Assembly: GCA_947497455.1 (NCBI GenBank)
Contig: CANMGU010000002.1
Location: 1,210,506 to 1,274,505, forward strand
Origin: an uncultured Sphingomonadaceae bacterium
GTDB lineage: Bacteria > Pseudomonadota > Alphaproteobacteria > Sphingomonadales > Sphingomonadaceae
Reading direction: 5' to 3'
DNA: 64,000 nucleotides
Shown piece after piece: positions 17,176 to 27,170 of this stretch. Positions within the stretch are counted from its first letter, which is position 1; every line of letters starts with the position of its first letter. A program made the position numbers and the translations under genes. The notes beneath the pieces are model-generated. The model was not told where the DNA came from. It saw nothing but the letters and a program-made list of their open reading frames with translations, and ran no database searches.

Positions 17176-18191
17176 TTGATTCCGGTACTTTCCGCTACCG
17201 CTTTGGTCCATGTTGCCACCATTTCAATTTCGGCCCCATGCACCTGAGCAACTTTCTGTTGCTCCTCATCACGCGCTTTTGCATCAAAGACCTGGCCGGG
17301 AGTGCCCTGATCAAGCTTCGAGTGACTTGTAAAGGCTGGACCTTGAGTGACGGCGTCAATCTGTGCGTCACTCAATTTCAATCCGTAGAGGTCGGATAGC
17401 GCCGCAATCGTTGCGGGCGACTGCGCTAAAAACGTGTCGCTATCCATTGTTTTTACGCGATCCGGACCGATAGTATCGACAATTTTGGCAAATAGAGCAT
17501 GCTGCGAAAGCCAGATAATGGCGGCTACCTGCAAATCGGTCAGTTTCAAAAGTTCGTCATTGGAAAATCCGCCGATAGCATAGCCGTCTTTCAACGTTCC
17601 GATCAGCACATCTCGCACCCAGATCCGGCCCCACATTTCCTTTTTGGCAATCGATTTAAGGAAGCCTTCAATCGGTGCATAAAGAAGCAGTGCCTTCGCT
17701 TCTGGTCGCATGCGCAACATCTCAATCGCCAAAGGATTACATATATTGGATGGCTTGATGATAACCGCGCGGTCTTCGCCAAAGGGCCGGGACATAAGGG
17801 TCAGGCTTTGTTCAATAACATCGCGCTGTCGGTTTGCATCTGCGCCGCGTCGCCGCCATCCTATCATGTCATTGAGAACCACGGGCTCTTTCAGTCCCAT
17901 TGAGACCCCTTCAATATCGAACGCCCGTGCCAGCATCGTGGAACAACAATAGGCAGAATGGAAAATGAAATGGACCGGTGCAGTTGCTGGTGATGCTTGC
18001 GCAACTTCTGATCGTGGCACCGCCTGAAACTGATCGACATTCGGCAAATGCTCATCGGTGATGAAGGTGCATTGGCGATGAACATCACGAGGAACCGACA
18101 GGAATCGGAACGCATCGTTTGCTTCATCATAGCGATGCGCTAAATATCTGGCATCGCTCAATAACTCGTCTCGTTGCACAGTGCTGATCAT
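17148..18191 (-). CDS. Sulfotransferase-like P-loop protein
   Basis: 347 residues, no signal peptide. FIFHSAYCCSTMLARAFD (about 75-92) resembles the 5'-phosphosulfate-binding loop of PAPS-dependent sulfotransferases in its divergent form with Cys-Cys-Ser in place of the usual GTSGTK-type residues. AVIIKPSNICNPLAIEML further on fits the region that follows the 3'-phosphate loop. No acceptor substrate can be inferred. It lies 37 bp downstream of clpB on the same strand, so it may be on the clpB transcript. Family placement is by motif only. Confidence 0.7.
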   Translation of the reverse strand: MISTVQRDELLSDARYLAHRYDEANDAFRFLSVPRDVHRQCTFITDEHLPNVDQFQAVPRSEVAQASPATAPVHFIFHSAYCCSTMLARAFDIEGVSMGLKEPVVLNDMIGWRRRGADANRQRDVIEQSLTLMSRPFGEDRAVIIKPSNICNPLAIEMLRMRPEAKALLLYAPIEGFLKSIAKKEMWGRIWVRDVLIGTLKDGYAIGGFSNDELLKLTDLQVAAIIWLSQHALFAKIVDTIGPDRVKTMDSDTFLAQSPATIAALSDLYGLKLSDAQIDAVTQGPAFTSHSKLDQGTPGQVFDAKARDEEQQKVAQVHGAEIEMVATWTKAVAESTGIKMAIGSQLI

Positions 18192-18228
18192 GCGCTATGT
18201 TTGCCGAACATCGCTGGCGGGTGCAAGA

Positions 18229-20826
18229 TCAACCTTCGCTAGCTGTCGCCACCGGCACCATTTCGAGAGCTCCGTCACCTTCGTTGATTTGGACCGTGCT
18301 GTTATCCGGTACATTACCGCGCAGAATCAAGTCGGCCAGCGGGTCTTGCAGATATTTCTGAATGGCGCGTTTCAGCGGCCGTGCACCGTAGACAGGATCA
18401 TAGCCAACCCGGCCGAGCCAACGCTTTGCGGCATCGGTCAATTCGAGCACGATCTTCCGATCCTTGAGCAGTTTCTGAACCCGGGCGACCTGTATCTCGA
18501 CAATTGGTGCCATATGTTCCTCGGCGAGCCGGTGGAACAGGATAATCTCATCCAGTCGATTAAGAAATTCAGGCCGGAAATGGGCGCGGACCACTTCCAT
18601 CACCTGTGGTTCCACATCCTTGACTTTCTCGCCATCCTTCAGGTTTGCCATATATTGGCTGCCCAGATTTGAAGTCAGGATAATCAGCGTGTTGGAGAAA
18701 TCGACGACACGGCCCTGTCCGTCGGTCAAGCGGCCGTCGTCAAGCACTTGCAACAGCACGTTGAAGACATCGCCATGAGCCTTTTCAACCTCATCAAACA
18801 GGATGACCTGATAGGGTCGCCGGCGCACAGCTTCGGTCAACACCCCGCCTTCTTCATAACCGACATAGCCTGGAGGCGCGCCAATCAGCCGAGAGACGCT
18901 ATGCTTTTCCATAAATTCGGACATATCGATGCGGACCATTGCCTGATCATCATCAAAAAGGAATCCGGCAAGAGCTTTCGTGAGTTCGGTTTTCCCGACG
19001 CCTGTGGGACCGAGGAAGAGGAAGCTGCCGAGTGGGCGATTGGGATCTTGCAAGCCAGCCCGGGACCGGCGGACCGCTGCAGACACGGCGTCAATGGCAT
19101 CCTTCTGGCCAATGACCCGCTTGCCGATCAACTCTTCCATTGCGAGCAGTTTCTCGCGCTCCCCTTCGAGCATTTTGTCAACCGGGATACCGGTCCATCG
19201 GGAAACGACCGACGCGATGTCCTCGCTCACGACTTCTTCACGCAGCATTGCGCCTTCGGTGGCATCGGCGGCCTGTTCGAGCTTCTTTTCCAGATCAGGT
19301 ATCTTGCCGTAACTCAGCTCACCCGCCTTGGCGAGATCGCCGGCACGTTCTGCCTGTTCCAATTCCAGACGCGCGGCATCCAGCTCTTCCTTGACATGGG
19401 CTTCGGCGTGGATCTTGTCCTTCTCGCCTTGCCAGCGGGTCGTAAGTTCAGCGGATTCCTGTTCCAACTCGGCCAGATCCTTTTCCAAGGCTTCCAGACG
19501 GCTTTTGGATGCATCATCGCTTTCCTTAGAGAGCGCTTCTCGCTCAATTTTCATTTGTATAATCCGCCGGTCGAGCGTTTCGATTTCTTCCGGTTTGGAT
19601 TCGACTTCCATACGGATGCGCGAGGCGGCTTCGTCCATCAAATCGATGGCTTTGTCCGGCAGAAAGCGGTCGGAAATATAACGGTGTGACAGGGTGGCTG
19701 CGCTAACCAGGGCTCCGTCAGTAATGCGCACGCCATGATGCAGTTCGTATTTTTCTTTCAGACCACGCAGGATGGAGATGGTGTCTTCCACTGTCGGCTC
19801 ACCGATAACAACCGGCTGAAAACGCCGCTGCAGGGCTGGGTCTTTTTCGACATGCTTCTGATATTCGTCCAGCGTGGTCGCGCCGATACAATGCAACTCA
19901 CCGCGGGCCAGAGCCGGCTTGAGCAGATTGGAAGCGTCCATTGCACCTTCTGACGCACCGGCACCAATGAGCGTATGCATTTCATCGATGAACAGGATGA
20001 TCTCGCCGTCAGCGCCGCGCACTTCGTCCAGTACGCCTTTAAGCCGTTCTTCAAACTCGCCACGATATTTTGCGCCAGCGATGAGCGAACCCATGTCGAG
20101 CGCCATCAACCGGCGATCTTTCAGGCTGTCCGGCACGTCACCATTGGCAATGCGCAAGGCAAGCCCTTCGGCAATCGCTGTTTTACCGACGCCGGGTTCA
20201 CCGATCAGCACCGGGTTATTCTTGGTGCGGCGGGCCAATATCTGAATGGTGCGACGGATTTCCTCATCGCGGCCAATCACCGGGTCCATTTTGCCTTCCC
20301 GCGCAGCTTCGGTGAGGTCGCGGGCAAATTTCTTCATCGCTTCGTAACGATCTTCGGCAGATGCCGTGTCGGCGGTGCGACCACCACGCAATTCATTAAT
20401 CGCGCCGTTCAGGGCGTCGGGTGTGACACCGGCATCACTCAGTGCTTTTCCCGCCGCAGTATCTTTAGAGAGAGTAAGAGCCAGTAACAGGCGTTCCACG
20501 GTGACATAGCTGTCACCGGCTTTGTCTGCGACCTGTTCCGCCTGATCCAGCACCCGCACAGCATCGTTGTTGAGACCAGGGGTCTGCTGAGCCCCGCCGC
20601 CGGACACCGCCGGGATTTTGGAAAGGGCTTCATCAGTCGCAAGATGGGCCTGCTTGGCGTTGCCGCCGGCTTTGGTGATCAGGCCAGCGGCCATGCCTTG
20701 GTCATCTTCCAGCAACGCCTTAAGCAAATGCGCTGCGGTAATCTGTTGATGATTCAAGCGGATCGCCACCGTCTGGGCAGATTGCAAAAAGCCTTTGGCA
20801 CGGTCGGTAAATTTCTCGAGATTCAT
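18229..20826 (-). CDS. clpB: ATP-dependent disaggregase ClpB
   Basis: 865 residues, standard ClpB length. N-terminal Clp_N domain (about 1-145), first AAA+ module with Walker [14 protein letters not shown], a long coiled-coil middle domain with [11 protein letters not shown], which separates ClpB from ClpA/ClpC, and a second AAA+ module with [14 protein letters not shown] and the D2 small domain. With DnaK/DnaJ/GrpE it extracts polypeptides from aggregates after heat stress. A heat-shock-like promoter candidate lies at 20859-20888. The last residues are an unremarkable acidic tail. Confidence 0.98.
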   Translation of the reverse strand: MNLEKFTDRAKGFLQSAQTVAIRLNHQQITAAHLLKALLEDDQGMAAGLITKAGGNAKQAHLATDEALSKIPAVSGGGAQQTPGLNNDAVRVLDQAEQVADKAGDSYVTVERLLLALTLSKDTAAGKALSDAGVTPDALNGAINELRGGRTADTASAEDRYEAMKKFARDLTEAAREGKMDPVIGRDEEIRRTIQILARRTKNNPVLIGEPGVGKTAIAEGLALRIANGDVPDSLKDRRLMALDMGSLIAGAKYRGEFEERLKGVLDEVRGADGEIILFIDEMHTLIGAGASEGAMDASNLLKPALARGELHCIGATTLDEYQKHVEKDPALQRRFQPVVIGEPTVEDTISILRGLKEKYELHHGVRITDGALVSAATLSHRYISDRFLPDKAIDLMDEAASRIRMEVESKPEEIETLDRRIIQMKIEREALSKESDDASKSRLEALEKDLAELEQESAELTTRWQGEKDKIHAEAHVKEELDAARLELEQAERAGDLAKAGELSYGKIPDLEKKLEQAADATEGAMLREEVVSEDIASVVSRWTGIPVDKMLEGEREKLLAMEELIGKRVIGQKDAIDAVSAAVRRSRAGLQDPNRPLGSFLFLGPTGVGKTELTKALAGFLFDDDQAMVRIDMSEFMEKHSVSRLIGAPPGYVGYEEGGVLTEAVRRRPYQVILFDEVEKAHGDVFNVLLQVLDDGRLTDGQGRVVDFSNTLIILTSNLGSQYMANLKDGEKVKDVEPQVMEVVRAHFRPEFLNRLDEIILFHRLAEEHMAPIVEIQVARVQKLLKDRKIVLELTDAAKRWLGRVGYDPVYGARPLKRAIQKYLQDPLADLILRGNVPDNSTVQINEGDGALEMVPVATASEG

Positions 20827-20858
20827 TGTCCCGTTCCCTCGTTCATGGTTCTCAACCG

Positions 20859-20888
20859 ATATGGAGTGATGTTTTTGTCACACAAGGG
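20859..20888 (-). promoter_or_regulatory. Candidate RpoH (sigma-32-type) promoter of clpB
   Basis: On the minus strand CCCTTGTGTG is followed, after a spacer of about 14 bp from CTTGTG, by CTCCATAT. This is close to the heat-shock consensus (CTTGAA, then CCCCATNT) with the CCATAT -10 often seen in alphaproteobacteria. It is 33 bp from the clpB start codon, a suitable distance for a short leader. Confidence 0.5.
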
Positions 20889-20915
20889 AGCGGGACAAAT
20901 AATTGTTACAAAAGC

Positions 20916-22499
20916 CTATTTGGCGGTCCAGTCGCGTGCGAGCTGATCGAGCAAGCGCACACCAAATCCGGAGGCCCCTTTGGGTGTCAGAGGCTTTGCG
21001 GATTTGTTCCAGTCCACACCAGCAATATCCAGATGGGCCCAAGGCAGTGTATCTTCAATGAAATAGCCAATAAAATGAGCTCCGGCACTTGCGCCTGGAG
21101 CATCTGTTACACCCGAATTTTTGACATCGGCAATGTCCGAACGGATGGCCTTGGCATAGGCGGGATGCAGAGGCAGTCTCCACAAATGCTCACCAGTGTC
21201 GTCAGCGGCTTTCAGCAGGCGATCGGCAATGGCGTCTTCCCGTGCAAATAGTCCCGCATATTGATCGCCCACCGCTCGTCCAACTGATCCGGTCAGGGTC
21301 GCGACATCTACCAGTGCGAAGGGTTTGTAGCGATCCGCCACATATTGCACCGCGTCGGCGAGTACCAGCCGTCCCTCTGCGTCTGTGCTGAGGATCTCGA
21401 TGGTCTTGCCGCCATAGGTCCGCACAACATCTCCGGGGCGCTGGGCATTGGCGCCGGGCATATTCTCGGCGAGCGCAGCAACCGCCACGATATTAACCGG
21501 AGCACGGCTCTTGGCCAGCGACAATGTGGCGCCCATGACCGCAGCAGCACCCGACATGTCGGCCTTCATTGCCCACATGCCCTTGTTAGGTTTGATTGAA
21601 ATGCCGCCGGTGTCAAAAGTAATTCCCTTTCCAGCCAACGCTAGCGGCGCGCCACTGCCGCCCGTGTAGCTGACCACCATCATCCGTGACCCGCGCGGGC
21701 TACCCTGACCGACACCGACAATCGCGCCCATGTTCATCTTGCGCATCGCAGCTTCGTCGAGAATTTCGATGCGAATATTAGGGATGCCTTTGAATGCAGC
21801 GCCTACCCGGTCAACAAAGCTCTGCGGATAAAGTGCACTCGCCGGTTCGCTCTGCAGATCGCGAACCAGTGTGACACTGTCAGCAAGATGTTTGTAACGA
21901 TTGTTCCAAAGGGATTGAGCCGCGGCCGCTGATGGACCGGCTATTGTCACTTTTTGGCTGGCTGGCGCTGTTTCGACATCGGTCTGATAGCGATCAAAGC
22001 GGTACTGGCCAAGGTTCAGACCAAGCGCAGCTTCTGCCATCGCGGCGGCATCCGGAGGACCAACTAACGCCAGTTCTGTATCTTCCTTCAATAGCTTCTG
22101 CACAGCGCTCCCGGCAGCGGATTTCCAGTCTGGTCCTTCATCGTCGGACTTGGCAGCACCGGCCAGCATGATGAGCGGGCGGCTACCAATTCCGCGAAGT
22201 TTGAGATTACTTCCGGTTTTTCCTTTGAAGTCGGCAGACGCAATGGCGGCTTCAACAGCGGCGCGTTCGGTGGGGGAAAGGGCAGGTGTATTCGGTAACT
22301 CCGCACTTTCCATCAGGATCAACAGACCAGCATTGTCAGGCGCTTGTTCGGCAAATGCAATTGGACGTTCGGCGCTATTAGGAGCCGTGCTGGCCGGAAC
22401 ACCAGAACCGATAACGGATTGCGCTGATACTGGAACGGCAAATGTGAGCGCTGATAAAGCGGAGAACAGGGCAAAGTGAGAAATTTTCAGTTTCGGCAT
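20916..22499 (-). CDS. Exported M17 leucyl aminopeptidase-family protein
   Basis: 527 residues. It carries a signal peptide (KISHFALFSALSALTFAVPVSAQ), unlike cytoplasmic PepA. The M17 catalytic core is present: GKGITFDTGGIS with the metal-binding Lys and Asp, MKADMSGAAAV, and the signature near residue 369 reads STDAEGRL where the canonical sequence is NTDAEGRL. The metal ligands Asp and Glu and the catalytic Arg of this motif are kept. Predicted role: periplasmic dipeptide or peptide trimming. Divergent from the penicillin-acylase gene. Confidence 0.88.
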   Translation of the reverse strand: MPKLKISHFALFSALSALTFAVPVSAQSVIGSGVPASTAPNSAERPIAFAEQAPDNAGLLILMESAELPNTPALSPTERAAVEAAIASADFKGKTGSNLKLRGIGSRPLIMLAGAAKSDDEGPDWKSAAGSAVQKLLKEDTELALVGPPDAAAMAEAALGLNLGQYRFDRYQTDVETAPASQKVTIAGPSAAAAQSLWNNRYKHLADSVTLVRDLQSEPASALYPQSFVDRVGAAFKGIPNIRIEILDEAAMRKMNMGAIVGVGQGSPRGSRMMVVSYTGGSGAPLALAGKGITFDTGGISIKPNKGMWAMKADMSGAAAVMGATLSLAKSRAPVNIVAVAALAENMPGANAQRPGDVVRTYGGKTIEILSTDAEGRLVLADAVQYVADRYKPFALVDVATLTGSVGRAVGDQYAGLFAREDAIADRLLKAADDTGEHLWRLPLHPAYAKAIRSDIADVKNSGVTDAPGASAGAHFIGYFIEDTLPWAHLDIAGVDWNKSAKPLTPKGASGFGVRLLDQLARDWTAK

Positions 22500-22613
22500 G
22501 AAGGATCCTTTGTGACTTCGACAAACGGGTGGCTACCCGGTTGACCAATGTCACAACATTGCGCAAGAGCTATCGAAAGGGCAAGTTCGAAGACCATAGA
22601 AAAGGGAAATGGA

Positions 22614-24794
22614 ATGAAGGTGATCAAGCGAATCGGTGTAGGATTATTGATCCTGATTTTGCTGGCTGCCGTTGCGCTGGCGGTTTGGGAACCGATGAGC
22701 GTCACCAGCGCTTCGCCGCCACCTGACAAGACCTATGAAGCGCGTATCGTCCGCGACAAATTCGGTGTGCCCCATATTTTTGGTAAGACCGACGCCGATG
22801 TCGCCTATGGCGTTGCCTATGCCCATGCCGAGGATGACTTCGTAACTTTGCAAGAGGTGACTGCGATGACCCGCGGACGGCTTGCGACACTGAACGGAGC
22901 GGATGGCGCACCGATTGATTTTGTTGCGGCGCTGCTTGATGTCGATGGCACAGTTAAGCGCAAATATGATGATCTGCCCGAGGACGTACGTGCTGTGCTG
23001 GACGGCTATGCTTCTGGTCTGAACGACTATGCCGAAGAGCATCCGGATGAAGTCAGCTTGTCCAAGCTGTTCCCGGTAAACGGCCGGGATATTGCTGCTG
23101 GATTTGCACTCCGTTCGCCGTTTTTCTTTGGACTCAACGGCCCGATACAGGCGCTGACCGAGGGCAAACCGCTGCGGCGGGAAGGCGGTCCCAGCCTGGC
23201 TGTGCCAATTGAAAACCGGACGGTGCATCCGTTGAGCGAAGACAAGATCATCACACCAGTGGGGCCTGATCCGGACGAAAATGGTTCCAACGCTTATGCG
23301 ATTTCTCCCGAGCGTTCGACAGACGAGAAAACCCGACTGATTTCCAATTCGCATCAGCCTTTGCGCGGCAATGTCGCATGGTATGAACTGGTCGTGCATA
23401 GCGAGGAAGGTTGGGATTTTGCCGGCGCCAATTTCCCCGGATCACCTTTCCCGTTTCTGGGGCATAACAAGAATCTGGGCTGGACCAATACGGTCAACCG
23501 GCCTGATCTGATCGATATTTATAAGCTGACGCTGAACGAAAAGGGCAATGCTTATAAATATGACGATGAATGGCTGCCGCTGGAGAAAAAGCGTGTCTGG
23601 CTGAAAATCAAATATGGCCCGTTTGTCATTCCCTATCCACAGATGATTTACCGGTCTGTGCATGGCCCGGTGATCATGAACGGCAATGGTGCTTATGCGT
23701 TGCGCTATGCGGGTATGGACCAGCTCGATATGCTGACCCAATATTACCGGATCAACAAGGCGCAGGATTTTGATGAGTGGCAGGCAGCCATGGCGGGGCA
23801 GGGCGTCCCGGCAACCAATTTCATTTATGCCGATGCCAAGGGCAATATCGGCATGTTCTATAACGCCATGTTCCCAGACCGCGCTCCCGGCTTTGACTGG
23901 CGAACCGTATTGCCCGGCGACAATTCCAACGCGGTATGGCAGAATACCTTGCCATTTACGCGGGTTCCGGCGCTGATTAACCCGGCTTCGGGCTATGTCA
24001 TGAACGCGAACAACACACCCTATGTTGCCGCCGGACCTGGCGATGAACTGAACCCGGAAACCTTTTCTCCATTGATGGGGATAGAGGACGACCAGACCAA
24101 CCGGTCCCGCCGTTCGATCGAGTTGTTCGAAGCCAATGGCAAGATTGGTGAGGAGGAAATTCGGCGGATCAAATATGACACCGCCTATGTTCAGGCCGGC
24201 TATGCCAAGGATTGGCTCGACAAGGTTGCTGCGTTGGACCTGAAAGACGATCCGGAACTTGCCAAGGCGCAGGCGCTACTCGCCCAATGGGATTGGGATC
24301 TTGATGGCAAGGGGCCTGCTGATGCATTAGCGCTCAAGATGCTGCGTCCGGCAAACAAGGCGCATTATCAGCGCGGTGAGGTTCCTGATCCGCGTGAAAT
24401 TTTGCAGGAGACCGTCGACCATCTGAACACCTATTTTGACCGCATTGATCCGCCGATGCTGGATGTCTTGCGCTTGCGTCAGGGCGAAGTCGACCTTCCC
24501 ATTGATGGAGGCAACGATACCATCCGGGCATCCACCTTGTGGGATATTGATGACGATGGCCGTTTATCCGTTCGTCATGGTGATAGCTTCATCATGTTTG
24601 TCGAGTGGGACAAGGCGGGCGCGGTGGCATCGCGTTCCATTCAACCATTTGGGGCCGCTACCACACGCCCCGACAGTCCGCACTATACGGATCAGATGCA
24701 GCTCTTTGTGGATAAAAAACTGAAGCCGGTCTGGTTTGATCCTGAACAGTTGGAGAAGAACAAGGTCAGCGAGAAAGTGGTTGGAGGGCGCTAG
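22614..24794 (+). CDS. Penicillin acylase-family N-terminal nucleophile hydrolase
   Basis: 726 residues from ATG 22614 (upstream AAAAGGGAAA; the longer frame from 22548 would displace the signal). An N-terminal hydrophobic segment (RIGVGLLILILLAAVALAV) anchors or exports it. Ntn-hydrolase features: RDKFGVPHIFGKTDADVAYGVAYAHAEDDF in the alpha chain, and NGSNAYAIS, where autoproteolysis at Gly224-Ser225 would free Ser225 as the beta-chain nucleophile. Family members cleave beta-lactam side chains, N-acyl-homoserine lactones or other amides, so the true substrate is open. No lactone-signalling genes are nearby. Confidence 0.92.
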   Translation: MKVIKRIGVGLLILILLAAVALAVWEPMSVTSASPPPDKTYEARIVRDKFGVPHIFGKTDADVAYGVAYAHAEDDFVTLQEVTAMTRGRLATLNGADGAPIDFVAALLDVDGTVKRKYDDLPEDVRAVLDGYASGLNDYAEEHPDEVSLSKLFPVNGRDIAAGFALRSPFFFGLNGPIQALTEGKPLRREGGPSLAVPIENRTVHPLSEDKIITPVGPDPDENGSNAYAISPERSTDEKTRLISNSHQPLRGNVAWYELVVHSEEGWDFAGANFPGSPFPFLGHNKNLGWTNTVNRPDLIDIYKLTLNEKGNAYKYDDEWLPLEKKRVWLKIKYGPFVIPYPQMIYRSVHGPVIMNGNGAYALRYAGMDQLDMLTQYYRINKAQDFDEWQAAMAGQGVPATNFIYADAKGNIGMFYNAMFPDRAPGFDWRTVLPGDNSNAVWQNTLPFTRVPALINPASGYVMNANNTPYVAAGPGDELNPETFSPLMGIEDDQTNRSRRSIELFEANGKIGEEEIRRIKYDTAYVQAGYAKDWLDKVAALDLKDDPELAKAQALLAQWDWDLDGKGPADALALKMLRPANKAHYQRGEVPDPREILQETVDHLNTYFDRIDPPMLDVLRLRQGEVDLPIDGGNDTIRASTLWDIDDDGRLSVRHGDSFIMFVEWDKAGAVASRSIQPFGAATTRPDSPHYTDQMQLFVDKKLKPVWFDPEQLEKNKVSEKVVGGR

Positions 24795-24812
24795 CCTACA
24801 GAAGGCATATCG

Positions 24813-24989
24813 ATGCGTACACGGTTGAGCATCTGCAGGAAAAAGGCACGCTACCGGAACGAAGAGGATGCCTTGTCAGTTGCCCAGCGTGCCGAATTTG
24901 CGCTCAGACCCTATCTTTGTGACCGGTGCCGGCAATTTCATTTGACCAGTCGAACCAAGGGCAAGCGGATTCCGCGCCCCGCTGATTAA
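24813..24989 (+). CDS. 58-residue basic protein with a CxxC motif
   Basis: Starting at ATG 24813, 18 bp after the penicillin-acylase stop, a 58-residue protein is encoded with Cys8 and, centrally, PYLCDRCRQFHLTSRTKGK: a CxxC at 36-39 followed by His43. This resembles half of a zinc ribbon, with Cys8 or His43 completing the site. About a third of the residues are Arg or Lys, so nucleic-acid contact is plausible. The sequence looks structured, not random. AGAAGG at 24800-24805 could serve as ribosome site. I recall similar short proteins in other sphingomonads but cannot verify that. Confidence 0.65.
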   Translation: MRTRLSICRKKARYRNEEDALSVAQRAEFALRPYLCDRCRQFHLTSRTKGKRIPRPAD

Positions 24990-25060
24990 GAACTGTCTGT
25001 CGCCTAAGGGCAGGTCAAACATAGCTTGTTTTTTGCACCGGCACTGGCAATAGCCTGATC

Positions 25061-26140
25061 ATGCAAGAAACACGAAAATACGCGATTATTGGTTGTGGCA
25101 TGATGGGCCGTGAACATATGCGTAACATTGCACTGGTCGATGGTGCGGAATTGGTCGCCATTGCTGATCCGCATGCACCTTCGCAAGATTCTGCCCTGGA
25201 GCTGGCTGGCGAGTTGAACCAGTCGATAATCTGCTATGCAGATACTGAAGAAATGATGGTCGCGCAAAAGCCCGATGCGGTGATCATAGCGGCACCCAAT
25301 CATACTCATTTTGATATCGCGCAGCAGGTAATGGCCCACGACGTCGCGATCTTGCTGGAAAAGCCGATGTGCACGTCCGTCAGCGATGCGCAAAATTTGC
25401 ATGCTCTGCAAGGCGATTATGCCCCTTTATTCTGGGTTGGCCTCGAATATCGCTACATGCCCCCGGTAACCCGTTTTGTGGAGCGTGTGCATGGGGGCGA
25501 AACTGGCCCAGTAAAAATGCTTTCCATAAGAGAGCATCGTTTTCCCTTTCTCACCAAGGTTGGCGACTGGAACCGATTTAGTATCAATACCGGCGGCACT
25601 TTGGTGGAGAAGTGCTGCCATTTTTTCGATCTGATGTGTCATATTTTGCAGGATGATCCGGTGCAGATTTATGCCAGCGGCGGGCAAGACGTAAATCATC
25701 TCGACGAAGTCTATGATGGTGAGAAATCTGATATTTTGGACAATGCCTATGTCATTGTGGATTTTGCTGGCGGTGCAAGGGCAACACTGGATCTGTGCAT
25801 GTTTGCAGAAGGCGCCGAACAGCAGGAAGAAATCTATGCGCTAGGCGGGATCGGCAAGCTCGAGGTTAAAATACCGGCAGCGGAAATAACATGGTCTCCG
25901 CGCAGCAAGACGGGCACACTGACTGAATTTATTGACACGCCAAAAGCAGCGATGGAAGCCGGTGATCATCACGGTGCAAGCTTCTACCAGATCAATCATT
26001 TCCATCGCGCTTTGGTCGAAGGTGGTGCACCCGCAGTCACGAGCTTTGATGGATTGCGTTCTGTGCAAATGGGTGCCGCTGCCCATCAATCGATCGAAAC
26101 GGACCAGCCGGTCAGTCTCGATGTAAAAACAATGCTGTGA
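25061..26140 (+). CDS. Gfo/Idh/MocA-family NAD(P)-dependent oxidoreductase
   Basis: 359 residues. The N-terminal Rossmann domain has YAIIGCGMMGREHMRNI (7-23) and VIIAAPNHTHFDIAQQ, then LLEKPMC with the conserved E-K-P motif whose Lys acts in catalysis. The C-terminal alpha/beta domain includes GGTLVEKCCHFFDLM, with His in the usual active-site place. Such enzymes oxidise or reduce sugars, inositols or related polyols. It precedes a TauD-type dioxygenase on the same strand (100-bp gap) and a convergent SSS transporter, which could supply the substrate. The ribosome site is weak. Confidence 0.9.
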   Translation: MQETRKYAIIGCGMMGREHMRNIALVDGAELVAIADPHAPSQDSALELAGELNQSIICYADTEEMMVAQKPDAVIIAAPNHTHFDIAQQVMAHDVAILLEKPMCTSVSDAQNLHALQGDYAPLFWVGLEYRYMPPVTRFVERVHGGETGPVKMLSIREHRFPFLTKVGDWNRFSINTGGTLVEKCCHFFDLMCHILQDDPVQIYASGGQDVNHLDEVYDGEKSDILDNAYVIVDFAGGARATLDLCMFAEGAEQQEEIYALGGIGKLEVKIPAAEITWSPRSKTGTLTEFIDTPKAAMEAGDHHGASFYQINHFHRALVEGGAPAVTSFDGLRSVQMGAAAHQSIETDQPVSLDVKTML

Positions 26141-26240
26141 TCGATAGGCAAACCGTGCCACCAATTGGCATTGAAACTGCCGTCGATTCGACCAGTTTTA
26201 GAAATATTCTCTTTGATCCGATTGCAACTGAGGTGCGATT

Positions 26241-27170
26241 TTGAAACAGCAATATTGGTATGGTCATGACTTTCCTGCACTTGTTGAATCCGACGGTGAT
26301 TTGGCCGTATATCTGAAGAGCAACAGAGCCGAAGTTGATCAGCTGTTGAAAAACGCTGGTGCCGTCTTGTTTCGCGGATTTGATGTTGCGTCACCAGAAG
26401 GTTTCGATGAAGCCGTTGGAGCTTATGGCGATGATAATTTTGCCTATAAGGAATCGCTATCAAATGCAGTCCGGATAAATGTAACCCCACGGGTCTTTAC
26501 GGCCAATGAAGCACCGCCAGAGACCAGTATCTATCTCCACCACGAAATGGCACAGACGCCAATTTATCCATCGAAACTGTTTTTCTATTGCCAGATTGCA
26601 GCTGATAAAGGCGGCGCAACACCGTTATGTCGGTCCGATATCCTGCTGGAGAAGCTGGCGATGGAGGAGCCGGAGATTGTGGACGCTTTTGCAGCAAAAG
26701 GCGTGCGCTATTCCAGTACGATGCCCTTGGAAAATGATGCCGGATCCGGACAGGGGCGGAGTTGGCGCAGCACATTGAATTGCGAAGACAAAGCCGGGGC
26801 AGAAGCAAGACTGCAAGCTCTCGGATATGAATGGACTTGGGGCGAAGATCAGAGTTTGCGGGCGACTACGCCTGTCCTGAAGGCGGTTCGCCAGCTGGAT
26901 GATGGCCGGCGCGTGTTTTTTAATCAGCTGATTGCCGCCTATCGGGGTTGGTCTGACAGTCGCAATGATGCCTCCAAATCGATCAGCTTTGGCGATGGTA
27001 CACCGATTACACCGGATCATATGGCGAGCGGGATCAGACTGGCAGACGAATTGAGCTTTGATCTCAAGTGGCAACCGGGTGATGTCGCGTTGATTGATAA
27101 TTTTGCGGTCATGCACGGTCGCCGGCCATTTGAAGGCAAGCGCCGGGTGCTGGCTTCGCTTATCAAATAG
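26241..27170 (+). CDS. TauD/TfdA-family Fe(II)/2-oxoglutarate dioxygenase (SyrP-like)
   Basis: 309 residues from TTG 26241, preceded by GAGGTGCGA. The iron facial triad is visible: His100 and Glu102 in YLHHEMAQTP and distal His292 in VMHGRRPF, followed by the Arg that grips 2-oxoglutarate. The HHEMAQTPIYP version is typical of the SyrP-like branch, which hydroxylates amino acids or amino-acid-derived substrates. Its last 8 bases overlap the convergent SSS gene end. Preceding Gfo/Idh oxidoreductase is a likely partner. Confidence 0.88.
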   Translation: MKQQYWYGHDFPALVESDGDLAVYLKSNRAEVDQLLKNAGAVLFRGFDVASPEGFDEAVGAYGDDNFAYKESLSNAVRINVTPRVFTANEAPPETSIYLHHEMAQTPIYPSKLFFYCQIAADKGGATPLCRSDILLEKLAMEEPEIVDAFAAKGVRYSSTMPLENDAGSGQGRSWRSTLNCEDKAGAEARLQALGYEWTWGEDQSLRATTPVLKAVRQLDDGRRVFFNQLIAAYRGWSDSRNDASKSISFGDGTPITPDHMASGIRLADELSFDLKWQPGDVALIDNFAVMHGRRPFEGKRRVLASLIK

